DNA from: Hyphomicrobiales bacterium
GTDB taxonomy: Bacteria; Pseudomonadota; Alphaproteobacteria; Rhizobiales; Rhizobiaceae
Direction of reading: 5' to 3'
DNA length: 64,000 nt
Assembly: GCA_900473795.1 (NCBI GenBank)
Contig: UCMT01000055.1
Coordinates: 62,001-126,000 of the forward strand
Part shown: positions 50,722 through 60,845 of the stretch, one piece after another
Layout: every line of letters begins with the position of its first letter
Numbering within the stretch: position 1 is the first letter of the stretch
Program-made: the position numbers and the translations under genes
The notes under the pieces: generated by a model
The model's database searches: none
Told to the model about the DNA's origin: nothing
What the model saw: the letters and a program-made list of their open reading frames with translations, nothing else

Positions 50722-53097
50722 TTATCGCCTGCCGCGCGGTGGTCGCGTTCCCGGCATCTTGCGAGCGCCGCTGCGGTCCCGGCGGCCGGATTTGTGGAAG
50801 GAGCGGGTCGCCGTCGGCATCTTGCGTCCTTCGCTGAGCATTTCAAAGCGGAGCGCGCCAGCGAGTGGCACGGCCTCCACCAGTTTGACGCGGACCGGAT
50901 CACCGAGGCGGTAGCCGAGCCCGGTTTTTTCACCGGACAGGGCCTGATGCGCCTCATCATAAATGAAATAGTCGCGTCCCAGCGTAGATATAGGCACGAA
51001 ACCATCAGCGCCATAGGCCGGGAGGGTGACAAATAGTCCCGATTTGGTCACGCCTGATATGCGCCCGTCGAATTCCTCGTTGACCCGGCCGCTGAGGTGA
51101 TGCGCGATCAGCCGGTCGACCGTGTCACGCTCGGCCGCCATCGCGCGGCGCTCGAAGGTCGAGATCTCCGCTGCGATATCGTTGAGCGCCGCTTCTTCGG
51201 TCGGCGTGATGCCGCCTTCGCCGAGCCCGAGCGTTCCGACCAGCGCCCGATGTACGATCAGGTCGGCATAGCGGCGGATGGGCGAGGTGAAATGCGCGTA
51301 TTTCATCAGGTTGAGCCCGAAATGGCCGATATTTTCGGGGCTGTAGATCGCCTGGCTCTGGGAGCGCAGCACCATCTCGTTGACCATGGTCTCGTAGGGC
51401 TGGCCTTCGGCCTTCGACAGGATGCCGTTGAAATGGTTGGAGCGCAGGTTGCCGCCCTTGACCAGGGAGAGGTCCAAAGTGGCCAGAAACTCGCGCAGGC
51501 TTTCCTGCTTGGCGAGAGACGGCGCGTCGTGGACGCGGTAGACCAGCGGCTGGCGCTTGATCTCCAGCGTTTCGGCGGCGGCGACGTTCGCCTGGATCAT
51601 CATCTCCTCGATCAGCTTGTGCGCATCGAGGCGGTCGGGCACGAGAACCCGGTCGACGGTGCCGTCCGGCTTCAGGATGATCTTGCGCTCGGGCATGTTG
51701 AGCTCGAGCGGCTGGCGGCGGTCGCGGCCGCGCGTCAGGATCCGGTAGGCATCCCAAAGCGGCTTCAGGATCGGTTCGAGCAGCGGTCCCGTCTGGTCGT
51801 CCGGGGTGCCGTCGATCGCGGCCTGCGCCTGTTGGTAGGAGAGCTTTGCCGCACTCTTCATCATGATGCGGTGGAAGGTGTGGCCGGCCTTGCGGCCTTC
51901 CTTCGAAAAGCGCATGCGCACGGCAAGCGCCGGCCGGTCGACACCTTGCTTCAGCGAGCAGAGCTCGTTGGATATCCGCTCGGGCAGCATCGGCACGACG
52001 CGGTCGGGGAAATAGACCGAATTGCCACGCTTCAGGGCTTCCTGGTCGAGCGTCGATTTCGGCCGCACATACCAGGAGACGTCGGCGATTGCGACGGTGA
52101 CGATGACGCCGCCCGGGTTTTCGGGCGAGGGATCGGGCTCGGCATGCACCGCGTCGTCATGGTCTTTCGCGTCGGCCGGATCGATGGTGATCAACGGCAG
52201 TGAGCGCCAGTCCTCCCGGTGCGACATGGTGGCGGGACCGGCCGCCTCCGCTTCGCGGATAACACTGTCGGGGAAAATATAGGGGATGCCGTGCGCGTGG
52301 ATCGCGATCATCGAGATCGCCTTTTCCGTCGCCACCGAGCCGATGATCGATTTCACCTGGGCGCGCGGCAGGCCGAAGCGGCCAATGCGAGCGATTTCGA
52401 CTTCGACCAGATCGCCATCCTGCGCCTGTGCCTCATGACCGGCATCGACCTGCAGTTCCTCGCCGCGTTTTTCGATCGGCATGATGCGACCGCCGCCGTC
52501 GGGCGATGCGCGGAAGACGCCGAGGGCGGCGTTGTTGTTGCGCTTGCGGTCGAGCACCTTGACGATGCGTGCCGTGTAGGCCGGGCCGGCGCGGTCCTTG
52601 GACGGGAAAATCTTTGCGAGCACGCGGTCGCCTAGCCCACCGACCGGCGTCTTGCCCTTGGCCTTGCCGACGGTGGATTGGCGAATGGCAACGGCCGGCG
52701 CAACACCCGCATCCTCCGGCCATTCGGCGGGGCGGCCGATCAGTTCGCCGTCCTTGTCGCGGGTGGTGATATCAAGCACGGTGACCGGGGGCAGGGCGCC
52801 GGGACGCACCAGCGACTTGCGCTTCTTTTCAAGCATGCCCTCTTCTTCGAGTTCGCGAAGGAGCGCCTTGAGCTCGACGCGCGTTTCACCCTTCAGGCCG
52901 AAAGCCTTGGAAATCTCGCGCTTCGATGCCTTGTCCGGATTGTCGGAGATGAACCGCATGAGGATATCGCGCGGCGGCACGGCGCCGTGGACGATCACGG
53001 TGTCGTCCGCAGGAGCAGGCGTCCTCTTGCCCGCGCGTCCGAGCCGGACTGCAGGTTTGCCGGGTCGTTCGGGTCGATCGCGCGGTGTCCTGGTCAC
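50722..53097 (-). CDS. rnr: Ribonuclease R
   Basis: This 791-residue, RNase II-family 3'-5' exoribonuclease has an N-terminal winged-helix region and cold-shock domains. The catalytic RNB domain contains ITIDPADAKDHDDAVHAE (about residues 300-317) with the Asp cluster that binds magnesium. PIRRYADLIVHRAL marks its end. It also has an S1 domain (RISGVTKSGLFVTL) and a basic Arg/Lys tail typical of RNase R. It degrades structured RNA and rRNA fragments. It starts two bases after topA ends. Confidence 0.96.
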   Translation of the reverse strand: MTRTPRDRPERPGKPAVRLGRAGKRTPAPADDTVIVHGAVPPRDILMRFISDNPDKASKREISKAFGLKGETRVELKALLRELEEEGMLEKKRKSLVRPGALPPVTVLDITTRDKDGELIGRPAEWPEDAGVAPAVAIRQSTVGKAKGKTPVGGLGDRVLAKIFPSKDRAGPAYTARIVKVLDRKRNNNAALGVFRASPDGGGRIMPIEKRGEELQVDAGHEAQAQDGDLVEVEIARIGRFGLPRAQVKSIIGSVATEKAISMIAIHAHGIPYIFPDSVIREAEAAGPATMSHREDWRSLPLITIDPADAKDHDDAVHAEPDPSPENPGGVIVTVAIADVSWYVRPKSTLDQEALKRGNSVYFPDRVVPMLPERISNELCSLKQGVDRPALAVRMRFSKEGRKAGHTFHRIMMKSAAKLSYQQAQAAIDGTPDDQTGPLLEPILKPLWDAYRILTRGRDRRQPLELNMPERKIILKPDGTVDRVLVPDRLDAHKLIEEMMIQANVAAAETLEIKRQPLVYRVHDAPSLAKQESLREFLATLDLSLVKGGNLRSNHFNGILSKAEGQPYETMVNEMVLRSQSQAIYSPENIGHFGLNLMKYAHFTSPIRRYADLIVHRALVGTLGLGEGGITPTEEAALNDIAAEISTFERRAMAAERDTVDRLIAHHLSGRVNEEFDGRISGVTKSGLFVTLPAYGADGFVPISTLGRDYFIYDEAHQALSGEKTGLGYRLGDPVRVKLVEAVPLAGALRFEMLSEGRKMPTATRSFHKSGRRDRSGARKMPGTRPPRGRR

Positions 53098-53099
53098 GT

Positions 53100-55781
53100 T
53101 CAGCCCTTCTTGGCTTTAGCTGCCGTCTTCGGCTTGGCGGCCGCCTTGGGTTTGGGTGCGGCTTTCGGCTTGGCCGCTTTCGCGGTGGCGCCTTCAGCCT
53201 TTGCTGCCTTCGGCTTTGCCGTTTTGGTCACCTTCGCCTTGGTTGTCTTGATGCCCCCCTTGGCGATGCGCTCGGCGATCAGGAGAAGGGCTTCCGCCAG
53301 CGTCACCGATGCGGGATCCTTGCCCTTCGGCAGGGTCGCGTTGACCTTGCCCCAGTTGACGTAGGGACCGTATTTGCCGTCGCGCACAGTGATGGCGCCG
53401 CCATCGGGATGGTCGCCGATCTCCTTCAGTGCTGCTGCCGCCGTGCGACCGCGACCGCCAGGTCCCTTCGACTGCTTGTCGGCGAGAACCGAGACGGCGC
53501 GGTTGAGGCCGATCGAAAAGACGTCCTCGATCGAATCGACATTCGCATAGGTGCCCTCATGCAGGATGAACGGCCCATAGCGGCCGAGCCCGGAGGAGAT
53601 CATCTTGCCGGTTTCCGGATGGGCGCCGATATCGCGCGGCAAGGAGAGAAGCGCCAGCGCCTTCTCGTGATCGACGGTCGCCGGCGTCCAGCCCTTGGGC
53701 AGGCTCGAGCGCTTGGCTTCCTTGCCGTCGCCGCGCTGGACATAAGGCCCGAAACGGCCGGAGCGCAGGGTGATTTCCTCACCCGTATGCGGGTCCTTGC
53801 CGAGCGACTGCGGTTCGTTCGAGACGGCAGCCTCGTCGCCGCCATTTCTGTCGGAGGAGAGCTGGCGCGTGAAGTTGCATTCGGGATAGTTCGAGCAGCC
53901 GACGAAGGCGCCGTATTTGCCGAGCTTCAGCGACAGCTTGCCGGTGCCGCAGACCTGGCAGATGCGCGGATCGCTGCCGTCCTCGCGCTTCGGGAAGACC
54001 AGCGGCGCCAGTTCCTCGTTCAAGGCGTCGAGAACATTAGTGACGCGAAGTTCCTTGGTGTCCTCGATCTGGGCGAAAAAGTCCTTCCAGAAATCGCGCA
54101 GGACATCCTTCCAGTTCAGCTCGCCGGCGGAAATCTGGTCGAGCTTTTCTTCCAGCGACGCGGTGAAATCGTACTCGACGTAGCGCGAGAAGAAGCTCTC
54201 GAGGAAGGCCGTCACCAGGCGGCCCTTGGCCTCCGGGATCAGCTTGCGCTTGTCGATAGTCACGTATTCGCGGTCGCGCAGCGTCGCGAGCGTCGCGGCA
54301 TAGGTGGAGGGCCGGCCGATGCCGAGTTCTTCCATCTTCTTGATCAGTGTCGCTTCCGAATAGCGCGGCGGCGGCTCGGTGAAGTGCTGGGTCGAGTTGA
54401 TCTTCTGCTTGGCGAGGTTTTCGCGGGCGTTGATCTCGGGGAGGCGGCCATCCTCGTCGCCGTCATCACTCTGTTCGCCGTCTTCCTTGGCGTCGGTATA
54501 GGCCGCGATAAAGCCATCGAAGCGGATGACGGAGCCGACGGCCCGAAGACCGGCCTTTTGGCCGTTGTTGTCGGCGAGGATCTCGACCGTGGTGCGCTCG
54601 ATCTCGGCCGATGCCATCTGGCTGGCGATACCGCGCTTCCAGATCAGGTCATAGAGACGCAGCTGGTCGGCATCAAGGAAACGCTTCACCTGGTCGGGTG
54701 TACGGTTGAAGTCGGTGGGACGCACGGCTTCGTGCGCTTCCTGAGCGTTCTTCGCCTTGGTCGAATAGAGCCTCGCCTTTTCCGGCACGTAGCGGCTTCC
54801 GAACTGGCTGCCGATCGCGCTGCGGGCCGCGTCGATCGCTTCTGCGGCCATCTGCACGCCGTCGGTACGCATATAGGTGATCAGACCGACGGTCTCGCCG
54901 CCGAGATCGACACCTTCATAGAGCTTCTGCGCCACCTGCATGGTGCGGGACGCGGAGAAGCCGAGCTTGGAGGATGCGGCCTGCTGCAAGGTCGAGGTGG
55001 TGAAGGGCGGCGATGGGTTGCGCTTGACCGGCTTCGCCTCGATGCTTTCGACCACGTAAGCCGCACCTTCGAGCAGGGCCTTGAGCTTGCCGGCATCCTC
55101 GCCATTGGTAACGGAGCGGGGCTGCAGCCGCTTGCCCTCGGCCGATACCAGCCGTGCCTCGAATTCATCGCCCCGCGGCGTCTTCAGGAGCGCCGAGAGG
55201 TTCCAGTATTCTTCAGAAATGAAGCGCTCGATTTCGGATTCCCGATCGCAGACGAGGCGAAGGGCGACGGACTGGACGCGGCCGGCCGAACGGGCACCCG
55301 GCAGCTTGCGCCAGAGCACCGGCGACAGGTTGAAGCCGACGAGGTAATCGAGCGCGCGGCGGGCGAGATACGCATCGACCAGCGGCACGTCGATATCGCG
55401 GGGATTGGCCATGGCATCGAGCACGGCCTTCTTGGTGATGGCGTTGAAGACGACGCGGCTCACCGGCTTGTCGCCGATCAGCTTCTTCTTTTTCAGGAGA
55501 TCGAGCACGTGCCAGGAAATCGCTTCACCCTCGCGATCCGGGTCGGTTGCCAGGATGAGGCCGTCCGAGGTCTTCAAGGCATCGCCGATGTCCTTCATGC
55601 GTTTGGCGGACGAGCTGTCCACCTCCCACAGCATGGCGAAATCGTCATCCGGCAGAACGGAGCCATCCTTGGCCGGCAAGTCGCGGACGTGGCCAAACGA
55701 GGCGAGCACCTTGTAGCCAGGTCCGAGATACTTGTTGATGGTCTTCGCCTTTGCAGGCGATTCCACGACGACAACATTCAT
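53100..55781 (-). CDS. topA: DNA topoisomerase I
   Basis: This 893-residue type IA topoisomerase has a Toprim domain starting MNVVVVESPAKAKTINKYLG with DPDREGEAISWH. The active-site Tyr is in GLITYMRTDGVQM (near residue 300), and the type IA signature follows. One zinc-ribbon motif (CQVCGTGKLSLKLGKYGAFVGCSNYPEC) is followed by further Topo-C repeats (YGPYVNWG, GRYGPFILHEG) and a long Lys/Ala tail. The start is the ATG at 55781; an ATG two codons upstream is also possible. It relaxes negative supercoils. It heads the topA-rnr-DUF983-Nudix-MFS-rpmG unit. Confidence 0.96.
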   Translation of the reverse strand: MNVVVVESPAKAKTINKYLGPGYKVLASFGHVRDLPAKDGSVLPDDDFAMLWEVDSSSAKRMKDIGDALKTSDGLILATDPDREGEAISWHVLDLLKKKKLIGDKPVSRVVFNAITKKAVLDAMANPRDIDVPLVDAYLARRALDYLVGFNLSPVLWRKLPGARSAGRVQSVALRLVCDRESEIERFISEEYWNLSALLKTPRGDEFEARLVSAEGKRLQPRSVTNGEDAGKLKALLEGAAYVVESIEAKPVKRNPSPPFTTSTLQQAASSKLGFSASRTMQVAQKLYEGVDLGGETVGLITYMRTDGVQMAAEAIDAARSAIGSQFGSRYVPEKARLYSTKAKNAQEAHEAVRPTDFNRTPDQVKRFLDADQLRLYDLIWKRGIASQMASAEIERTTVEILADNNGQKAGLRAVGSVIRFDGFIAAYTDAKEDGEQSDDGDEDGRLPEINARENLAKQKINSTQHFTEPPPRYSEATLIKKMEELGIGRPSTYAATLATLRDREYVTIDKRKLIPEAKGRLVTAFLESFFSRYVEYDFTASLEEKLDQISAGELNWKDVLRDFWKDFFAQIEDTKELRVTNVLDALNEELAPLVFPKREDGSDPRICQVCGTGKLSLKLGKYGAFVGCSNYPECNFTRQLSSDRNGGDEAAVSNEPQSLGKDPHTGEEITLRSGRFGPYVQRGDGKEAKRSSLPKGWTPATVDHEKALALLSLPRDIGAHPETGKMISSGLGRYGPFILHEGTYANVDSIEDVFSIGLNRAVSVLADKQSKGPGGRGRTAAAALKEIGDHPDGGAITVRDGKYGPYVNWGKVNATLPKGKDPASVTLAEALLLIAERIAKGGIKTTKAKVTKTAKPKAAKAEGATAKAAKPKAAPKPKAAAKPKTAAKAKKG

Positions 55782-56124
55782 GGTCATATTCTTAGAGCAA
55801 CCGTTCAAAGCTGTGCCACGCCAAGAAAAGGCGGCACATTGGGAAATATCGAAGCCCCGACATGGACAGGGATTCGTCTGCGGTCAAGTGCCGGGCCGAA
55901 AATAAGCCGATACAACGCGATGCAACCTAAAGACGATTTCTCGCATATTGCAATTACAGATAAATGCGCTATCGTCATTTCTAGCGAAGTCGCCTCGGCA
56001 GCAATGAGGCCGTGAGGAGCTTTCCGCTTCGTGATACGCGGCGGCGATGCACAAGGGACGTCTAAGGGCGCTCGGACACATGTGCCTGTTTGCGGGCGGA
56101 ATAGATGCACAGCAGGAAAAATCG

Positions 56125-56382
56125 ATGATTCCGAAATCGCCCGGCGCGGGCACGACAGACGCCCAGACACAGGACAAGATCACCTATATCCGGCAGATGC
56201 TGGGCGAGCTGCGCGGCGTTGCCGCCAGTGAGGGTGCGGACATGTTGTGCTACCTGATCGAGATGGCCTTCGTCGAGGCCGGCGACATCCTGTCGGGCAA
56301 GCGGCAGCTGTCATTCGCCAATGGCGAGAGAAACAAGCCCGCCGGGATGCCTATGAAGCCGTCCGGCAAGATCCAGTTCTAA
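56125..56382 (+). CDS. Small conserved-looking hypothetical protein
   Basis: This 85-residue protein has the ATG at 56125 after AGCAGGAAAAATCG. The centre, [20 protein letters not shown] and [20 protein letters not shown], is a convincing amphipathic helical pair with rhizobial codon use. A polar tail ends in [12 protein letters not shown]. The family is not recognised by name. The last 72 bases overlap the end of dprA on the other strand, an unusual convergent overlap. It is the only plus-strand gene within the pyrB-topA cluster. Confidence 0.65.
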   Translation: MIPKSPGAGTTDAQTQDKITYIRQMLGELRGVAASEGADMLCYLIEMAFVEAGDILSGKRQLSFANGERNKPAGMPMKPSGKIQF

Positions 56383-57462
56383 CAGGACCAGATAGACGGA
56401 CGACGCGGAAAGGCCGGTGTGGCGGATAATGTCGTCGATCTCGACAGGCGTCGGTCCAAGCGCATCGGTGATCCGCATACGATCGTTCTCATCGGGCGGC
56501 GGCGTCATCGGCCCGGGTTCATATTCGCCGGGTTCTTCGGCCTGCGGTGGCGTGAACAGGTCGATACGGCTAAGGGGCGCCAGCGCTTGCAGAATATCCT
56601 GCGCCTCCGTCGTGACGATCGCCCCGTCCTTCAGCAGGCCATTGGTGCCGTGACAGCGCGGATCGAGCGGCGAGCCGGGCACGGCAAAGACAAGGCGGCC
56701 GAAATCGGCGGCATAGCGCGCGGTAATCAGCGAACCGGAACGGGAGGCTGCCTCGACCACGGCAAGCCCGAGGCTGACGCCGGCAATCAGGCGGTTGCGG
56801 CGCGGGAAATCACGGGCACGCGGTTCCCAGCCGAACGGCATTTCGCTGATCGCCAGGCCATTGCCTTCGGTGATCTCGTCCAGCAGGCCGACATTTTCGG
56901 GCGGGTAGGGCTGGTCGAGACCGCCGGCAAGCGCTGCGATCGTGCCTGTGTCGAGGCTGGCACGATGGGCCGCCGTATCGATGCCGCGAGCAAGCCCCGA
57001 TATGATGGCGTAGCCCGCGCGGCCGACGTCGCGCGCGATCATCGCGGCAAATTTGGTGCCGCTTATCGAGGCGTTGCGCGAGCCGACGATGCCGAGTGAG
57101 GGCACGGTGCCGATGGCCGGATTGCCCTTGACGGCGAGGAGGGGCGGTGCGCCATCGATCTGGCGCAGGGCCGGCGGATAGTCGGGCTCGCCGATGCCAA
57201 GGAAACGGGCACCGAAACGATGGGCGCTGGCAAGCTCCTTTTCCGCTTCGGCGACGGAGGCGACGCGGATCGCACGGGTGGAGCCGCCGCGGCGCGACAG
57301 CTCGGGCAGCATTTCAAGCGCCGTTTCGGCCGAGCCGAAATGATTGATGAGGTCGCGAAAGGTCGCGGGGCCGACATTGTCGCTGCGGATCAACCTCAGC
57401 CAGGCAATCCGTTGTCGTTCCGTCAGCGCAATCCCGTTTCGTCCCGCGCTGGCGTTCGACAT
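56311..57462 (-). CDS. dprA: DNA processing protein DprA
   Basis: This 383-residue protein has an N-terminal SAM-like helical region and the Rossmann-like DNA-binding core with [27 protein letters not shown] and [26 protein letters not shown] and [19 protein letters not shown] are also family marks. A C-terminal winged helix ([27 protein letters not shown]) is present. DprA loads RecA on incoming single-stranded DNA in transformation; its role in rhizobia is unclear. It lies six bases after plsY. Its 3' end overlaps a small plus-strand gene by 72 bases. Confidence 0.94.
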   Translation of the reverse strand: MSNASAGRNGIALTERQRIAWLRLIRSDNVGPATFRDLINHFGSAETALEMLPELSRRGGSTRAIRVASVAEAEKELASAHRFGARFLGIGEPDYPPALRQIDGAPPLLAVKGNPAIGTVPSLGIVGSRNASISGTKFAAMIARDVGRAGYAIISGLARGIDTAAHRASLDTGTIAALAGGLDQPYPPENVGLLDEITEGNGLAISEMPFGWEPRARDFPRRNRLIAGVSLGLAVVEAASRSGSLITARYAADFGRLVFAVPGSPLDPRCHGTNGLLKDGAIVTTEAQDILQALAPLSRIDLFTPPQAEEPGEYEPGPMTPPPDENDRMRITDALGPTPVEIDDIIRHTGLSASSVYLVLLELDLAGRLHRHPGGLVSLAIGE

Positions 57463-57468
57463 GCAGCC

Positions 57469-58083
57469 CTATCCCTTCTGCCCGATCTTGCTTTCCGTTC
57501 CGGCCAGCAACCGCTGAATATTTGCCCTGTGCTTGATCCAGGTGATGATGCTCATCACCACGAAGAGCAGGCCGATTTTCCCGTATCCCGAAACCAACAG
57601 TACAACCGGAACGACAAATGTTGCAACCAGCGCGGAGAGGGAGGAATAACGCGTCAGCTTCGCCATGGCGAGCCAGATGGCGGAAAAGACGAGCACGATG
57701 ATCGGTGCAAGCCCGAGCAGCACACCGATATAGGTGGCAATGCCCTTGCCGCCCTTGAATCCGAGCCAGACGGGATAGAGATGGCCGAGGAACGCGGCAA
57801 AGCCGGCGGCGATGCCAGCTTCGATACCCCAGCGTGAGGCAATTGCCGCTGCGGCAGTTCCCTTCAGGGCGTCGAGCAGAAGCGTCGCTGCAGCCAGTTT
57901 CTTGTTGCCGGTGCGCAGCACATTGGTCGCGCCGATATTGCCGGAACCGATCTTGCGGACATCACCAAGCCCGGCCATGCGCGTCAGGATAAGGCCGAAG
58001 GGGATGGAGCCGAGCAGATAGCCGAAGATGATGCTGATGACCGTCGGCGCAGGCCCGAGCGGCCAGGAAATTAAATCAGACAT
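57469..58083 (-). CDS. plsY: Glycerol-3-phosphate acyltransferase PlsY
   Basis: This 204-residue, multi-span membrane enzyme transfers the acyl group from acyl-phosphate to glycerol-3-phosphate, starting phospholipid synthesis. The three active-site motifs are visible: [30 protein letters not shown] and [17 protein letters not shown]. The usual pairing with dprA and the pyrimidine genes is maintained, except for the small gene inserted upstream. Confidence 0.95.
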   Translation of the reverse strand: MSDLISWPLGPAPTVISIIFGYLLGSIPFGLILTRMAGLGDVRKIGSGNIGATNVLRTGNKKLAAATLLLDALKGTAAAAIASRWGIEAGIAAGFAAFLGHLYPVWLGFKGGKGIATYIGVLLGLAPIIVLVFSAIWLAMAKLTRYSSLSALVATFVVPVVLLVSGYGKIGLLFVVMSIITWIKHRANIQRLLAGTESKIGQKG

Positions 58084-58127
58084 TTTTACGCCCCTCGTAC
58101 CGCGATTACAAAAACCGCCGCAGCTTT

Positions 58128-58355
58128 CTATTCATAGACGGTCGCGCCGCGCAATATGTCCGCGAAACGTTGCCAGTCTGGCTCGCTTGGAGGCTCAGCG
58201 CCGATACTTTTATAGTAGCCGTCGCTGTCTATTGTCCACGCACGCATGGCTTCGAGAAAATCCTCCAGCGTATTGTTTCCCCACGTATCGCCGTTCTGCC
58301 GATAATCCTGCAAAAGCGAGCCAAGGAATGCGATGAACTGATCTTTTGTTTTCAC
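58128..58355 (-). CDS. Small DUF7660-like hypothetical protein
   Basis: This 75-residue acidic protein has [20 protein letters not shown] then [21 protein letters not shown] and [15 protein letters not shown]. The [13 protein letters not shown] segment looks like the DUF7660 family; this is from memory and not certain. It sits between pyrC and plsY, normally adjacent genes, with 47- and 44-base gaps. It is somewhat richer in A/T than its neighbours, hinting at transfer. Some families of this shape act as immunity proteins, but no toxin gene is nearby. Confidence 0.65.
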   Translation of the reverse strand: MKTKDQFIAFLGSLLQDYRQNGDTWGNNTLEDFLEAMRAWTIDSDGYYKSIGAEPPSEPDWQRFADILRGATVYE

Positions 58356-58402
58356 GGCATTTCACTACCCGCAAGGAGTGGAAGGATTGTTTCGTCAAGC
58401 AA

Positions 58403-59707
58403 TCACTCTGGTCTGGAATCGCTGCTGAAAGCCAGTTTTCCGCCAACGTAAGTTGCCACAGCCCGGCCGGTAAAGCGGGCATTTTCGAAGGGTGTGTTTT
58501 TCGAACGGGAGACGATGGCGTCCTTCGAGACGATCCAGGGCTCGTCGAGATCGATCAGCGTGATGTCGGCCTTGGCGCCCGGCTTCAGCGTTCCGGCGTC
58601 GAGGCCGAAGATCTGGGCGGGCCGCGTGGACAGGGCATCGATCAGGCGCATCAGCGGCACGTCGCCGCTGTGATAGAGGCGCAGGGCAGCAGCCAGCATC
58701 GTTTCCAGCCCGATCGCGCCGTCGGCGGCATCGGCGAAGGGAAGGCGCTTGGTGTCGACGTCCTGCGGATCGTGTGAGGAAACGATGATATCGATCGTGC
58801 CGTCGGCGAGTGCCTGGACCATCGCAACCCGGTCGTCTTCGCCGCGCAAGGGCGGCGAGAGCTTGAAGAAGGTGCGGTATTCGCCGATGTCGTTCTCGTT
58901 CAGCGTCAAGTGATTGATCGAGATGCCGCAGGTGACGTTCGCGCCGCGCTTGCGTGCCGTCGCAATCGCCTCGGCGGATTCCGGCAGCGAAATTTTGGCG
59001 GCGTGATAGGCGGCCCTGGTCAAGCCGGCGATGCGCAGATCGCGCTCGAGCGGAATAATCTCGGCCTCGCGCGGCACGCCGGAGAGGCCGAGCCAGCTGG
59101 CGAGCAGGCCCTCGTTCATGACGCCGCCGGCGCCTAAGTATTTGTCGCGGGTTTCGAGCGCGATGACGGCGCCGAATTCGCGGGCATAGGTCATGGCGCG
59201 ACGCAGGACGCGCGTGTCGTGCACCGGCTCGCGGCCATTGGTGAAGCAGACGGCGCCCGCCTCGCGCAACAGACCGAATTCGGTCATTTCCTCGCCGTCG
59301 AGATGCTTGGTGAGCGCCGCTGCGGGATAGACATGGACGACAGCCTTGTCGCGCGCCGTCTTCTGTACAAATTCGACCAGGGCGATGTCGTCGATGACCG
59401 GATCGGTATCCGGCATGGTGATGATCGAGGTGACACCGCCGGCGGCGGCCGCCCGTGATGCGGATTCGATGGTTTCGCGATATTCGCCGCCGGGTTCGCC
59501 GACGAAGACGCGGGCATCGACAAGGCCGGGAACCGCGACGAGGCCGCTACAATCCCGCACGTCAGCTCCCTTCGGAGCGCTGTGGTTCTCCGCCGATTTT
59601 CCAGCGGCACGGATGACACCGTTTTCGACGATGATCGCGCCGGTCTCGTCGAGGCCCCGCGAAGGGTCGATGATGCGGAGGTTTTTGAGGACGAGGGAAT
59701 TGGTCAT
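58403..59707 (-). CDS. pyrC: Dihydroorotase homologue lacking metal ligands (pseudo-DHOase)
   Basis: This 434-residue amidohydrolase-fold protein starts [20 protein letters not shown]. The overall DHOase architecture is intact: [39 protein letters not shown] and the C-terminal [21 protein letters not shown]. The metal ligands are changed. [15 protein letters not shown] has Arg66 and Phe68 where His-x-His belongs and Gly70 for the substrate-binding Arg. ALETRDKYL lacks the His of H-x-E-D, YHAAKIS has Lys for the next His, and VSSHDPQ has Ser for the catalytic Asp. It overlaps pyrB by four bases. Such inactive homologues bind aspartate transcarbamoylase and support its assembly in Pseudomonas. 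An active enzyme must be encoded elsewhere. Confidence 0.88.
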   Translation of the reverse strand: MTNSLVLKNLRIIDPSRGLDETGAIIVENGVIRAAGKSAENHSAPKGADVRDCSGLVAVPGLVDARVFVGEPGGEYRETIESASRAAAAGGVTSIITMPDTDPVIDDIALVEFVQKTARDKAVVHVYPAAALTKHLDGEEMTEFGLLREAGAVCFTNGREPVHDTRVLRRAMTYAREFGAVIALETRDKYLGAGGVMNEGLLASWLGLSGVPREAEIIPLERDLRIAGLTRAAYHAAKISLPESAEAIATARKRGANVTCGISINHLTLNENDIGEYRTFFKLSPPLRGEDDRVAMVQALADGTIDIIVSSHDPQDVDTKRLPFADAADGAIGLETMLAAALRLYHSGDVPLMRLIDALSTRPAQIFGLDAGTLKPGAKADITLIDLDEPWIVSKDAIVSRSKNTPFENARFTGRAVATYVGGKLAFSSDSRPE

Positions 59708-60645
59708 GCGCGCGGCCCCTGATTCTGCGAGAGAAGAAGCGTTTCCATCACGGCCATGCGCACGGCGACCCCCATTTCGACCTGCTGCTCGATGACGCTC
59801 TGTGGTCCATCGGCAACCTCGGAGGCGATCTCGACGCCGCGGTTCATCGGGCCCGGATGCATGACGAGCGCATCGTCCTTGGCGGCCTTCAGCTTTTCGG
59901 CATCGAGCCCGTAGTAGCGGAAATACTCGCGTACCGAGGGCACGAAGGAGCCTGCCATGCGCTCGCGCTGCAGACGCAGCATCATCACCACATCGGCGTC
60001 CTTCAGCCCTTCTTCCATCGAGTGATAGACCTCGGCGCCCATGTCGGCGATGCCGGAGGGCAGAAGCGTCGCCGGTGCGACGACGCGAACGCGTGCGCCC
60101 ATCTGGTTCAGAAGCAGGATGTTGGAGCGGGCGACGCGCGAATGCAGCACGTCGCCGCAGATGGCGACGATGATGCGCGACAGCTTGCCCTTGGCACGGC
60201 GGATCGTCAGCGCGTCGAGCAGTGCCTGCGTCGGGTGCTCATGCTGGCCGTCGCCGGCGTTAACGACAGAACAGGAGACCTTTTGCGCGAGGAGGGCTGC
60301 GGCACCGGCCGAGGAATGGCGCACGACCAGCACGTCCGGATGCATCGCGTTCAGCGTCATCGCGGTATCGATCAGCGTCTCGCCCTTTTTCACCGACGAA
60401 TTGCTGACCGACATGTTCATCACGTCGGCGCCGAGGCGTTTGCCGGCAAGCTCGAAGGAGGATTGCGTCCGGGTCGAGGCTTCAAAGAAGAGGTTGATCT
60501 GCGTCAACCCGCGCAGCGTCGACGTCTTCTTTTCTCTCTGGCGGGAAATCTTGACGGCTTCGTCGGCCCGGTCGAGCAGGAGCGTGATATCCTGTTCCGT
60601 CAGGCCCTTGATGCCGAGCAGGTGGCGATGCGGAAAGAAATCCAT
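59704..60645 (-). CDS. pyrB: Aspartate carbamoyltransferase
   Basis: This 313-residue catalytic subunit performs the committed step of pyrimidine synthesis. The carbamoyl-phosphate site [21 protein letters not shown] (STRT) and the aspartate-site HPTQALLDA are present. Further marks are [29 protein letters not shown] and [13 protein letters not shown]. The ATG at 60645 ([15 protein letters not shown]) is preceded by GAGGCGG; an earlier in-frame ATG at 60660 or above is possible. It is coupled to the degenerate dihydroorotase gene, with which it probably forms a complex. Confidence 0.95.
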   Translation of the reverse strand: MDFFPHRHLLGIKGLTEQDITLLLDRADEAVKISRQREKKTSTLRGLTQINLFFEASTRTQSSFELAGKRLGADVMNMSVSNSSVKKGETLIDTAMTLNAMHPDVLVVRHSSAGAAALLAQKVSCSVVNAGDGQHEHPTQALLDALTIRRAKGKLSRIIVAICGDVLHSRVARSNILLLNQMGARVRVVAPATLLPSGIADMGAEVYHSMEEGLKDADVVMMLRLQRERMAGSFVPSVREYFRYYGLDAEKLKAAKDDALVMHPGPMNRGVEIASEVADGPQSVIEQQVEMGVAVRMAVMETLLLSQNQGPRA

Positions 60646-60845
60646 GGGGAGCCGCCTCATATGGTGAAGTTGCGAGGGTCTATAATGACTGTGGGGCGAA
60701 CCGGCAAGGCGGAGGCTATGCAAACAGCGGCCATTCCCATGCTTTTGTGGCCGTTTGCGCGCTTCCCGTAAATTGTTGCGGGAAGCCGCGTTTATCCCGT
60801 CCCGGTGCTGTTCCTAAGCACAGGGACTTGGGTTAGAAACGCGAC
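60646..60845. other. Divergent promoter region of pyrB and aidB-like gene
   Basis: This 200-base region separates divergent genes. A perfect eight-base hairpin GCTTCCCG/CGGGAAGC lies at 60761-60786 without a T run. No clear sigma-70 element or attenuator peptide was identified for pyrB. Confidence 0.45.

Noticed and set aside
53085-56015. A plus-strand open frame of about 975 codons opposite topA
   Set aside because: The minus-strand frame contains every topoisomerase I motif, and this one has none.
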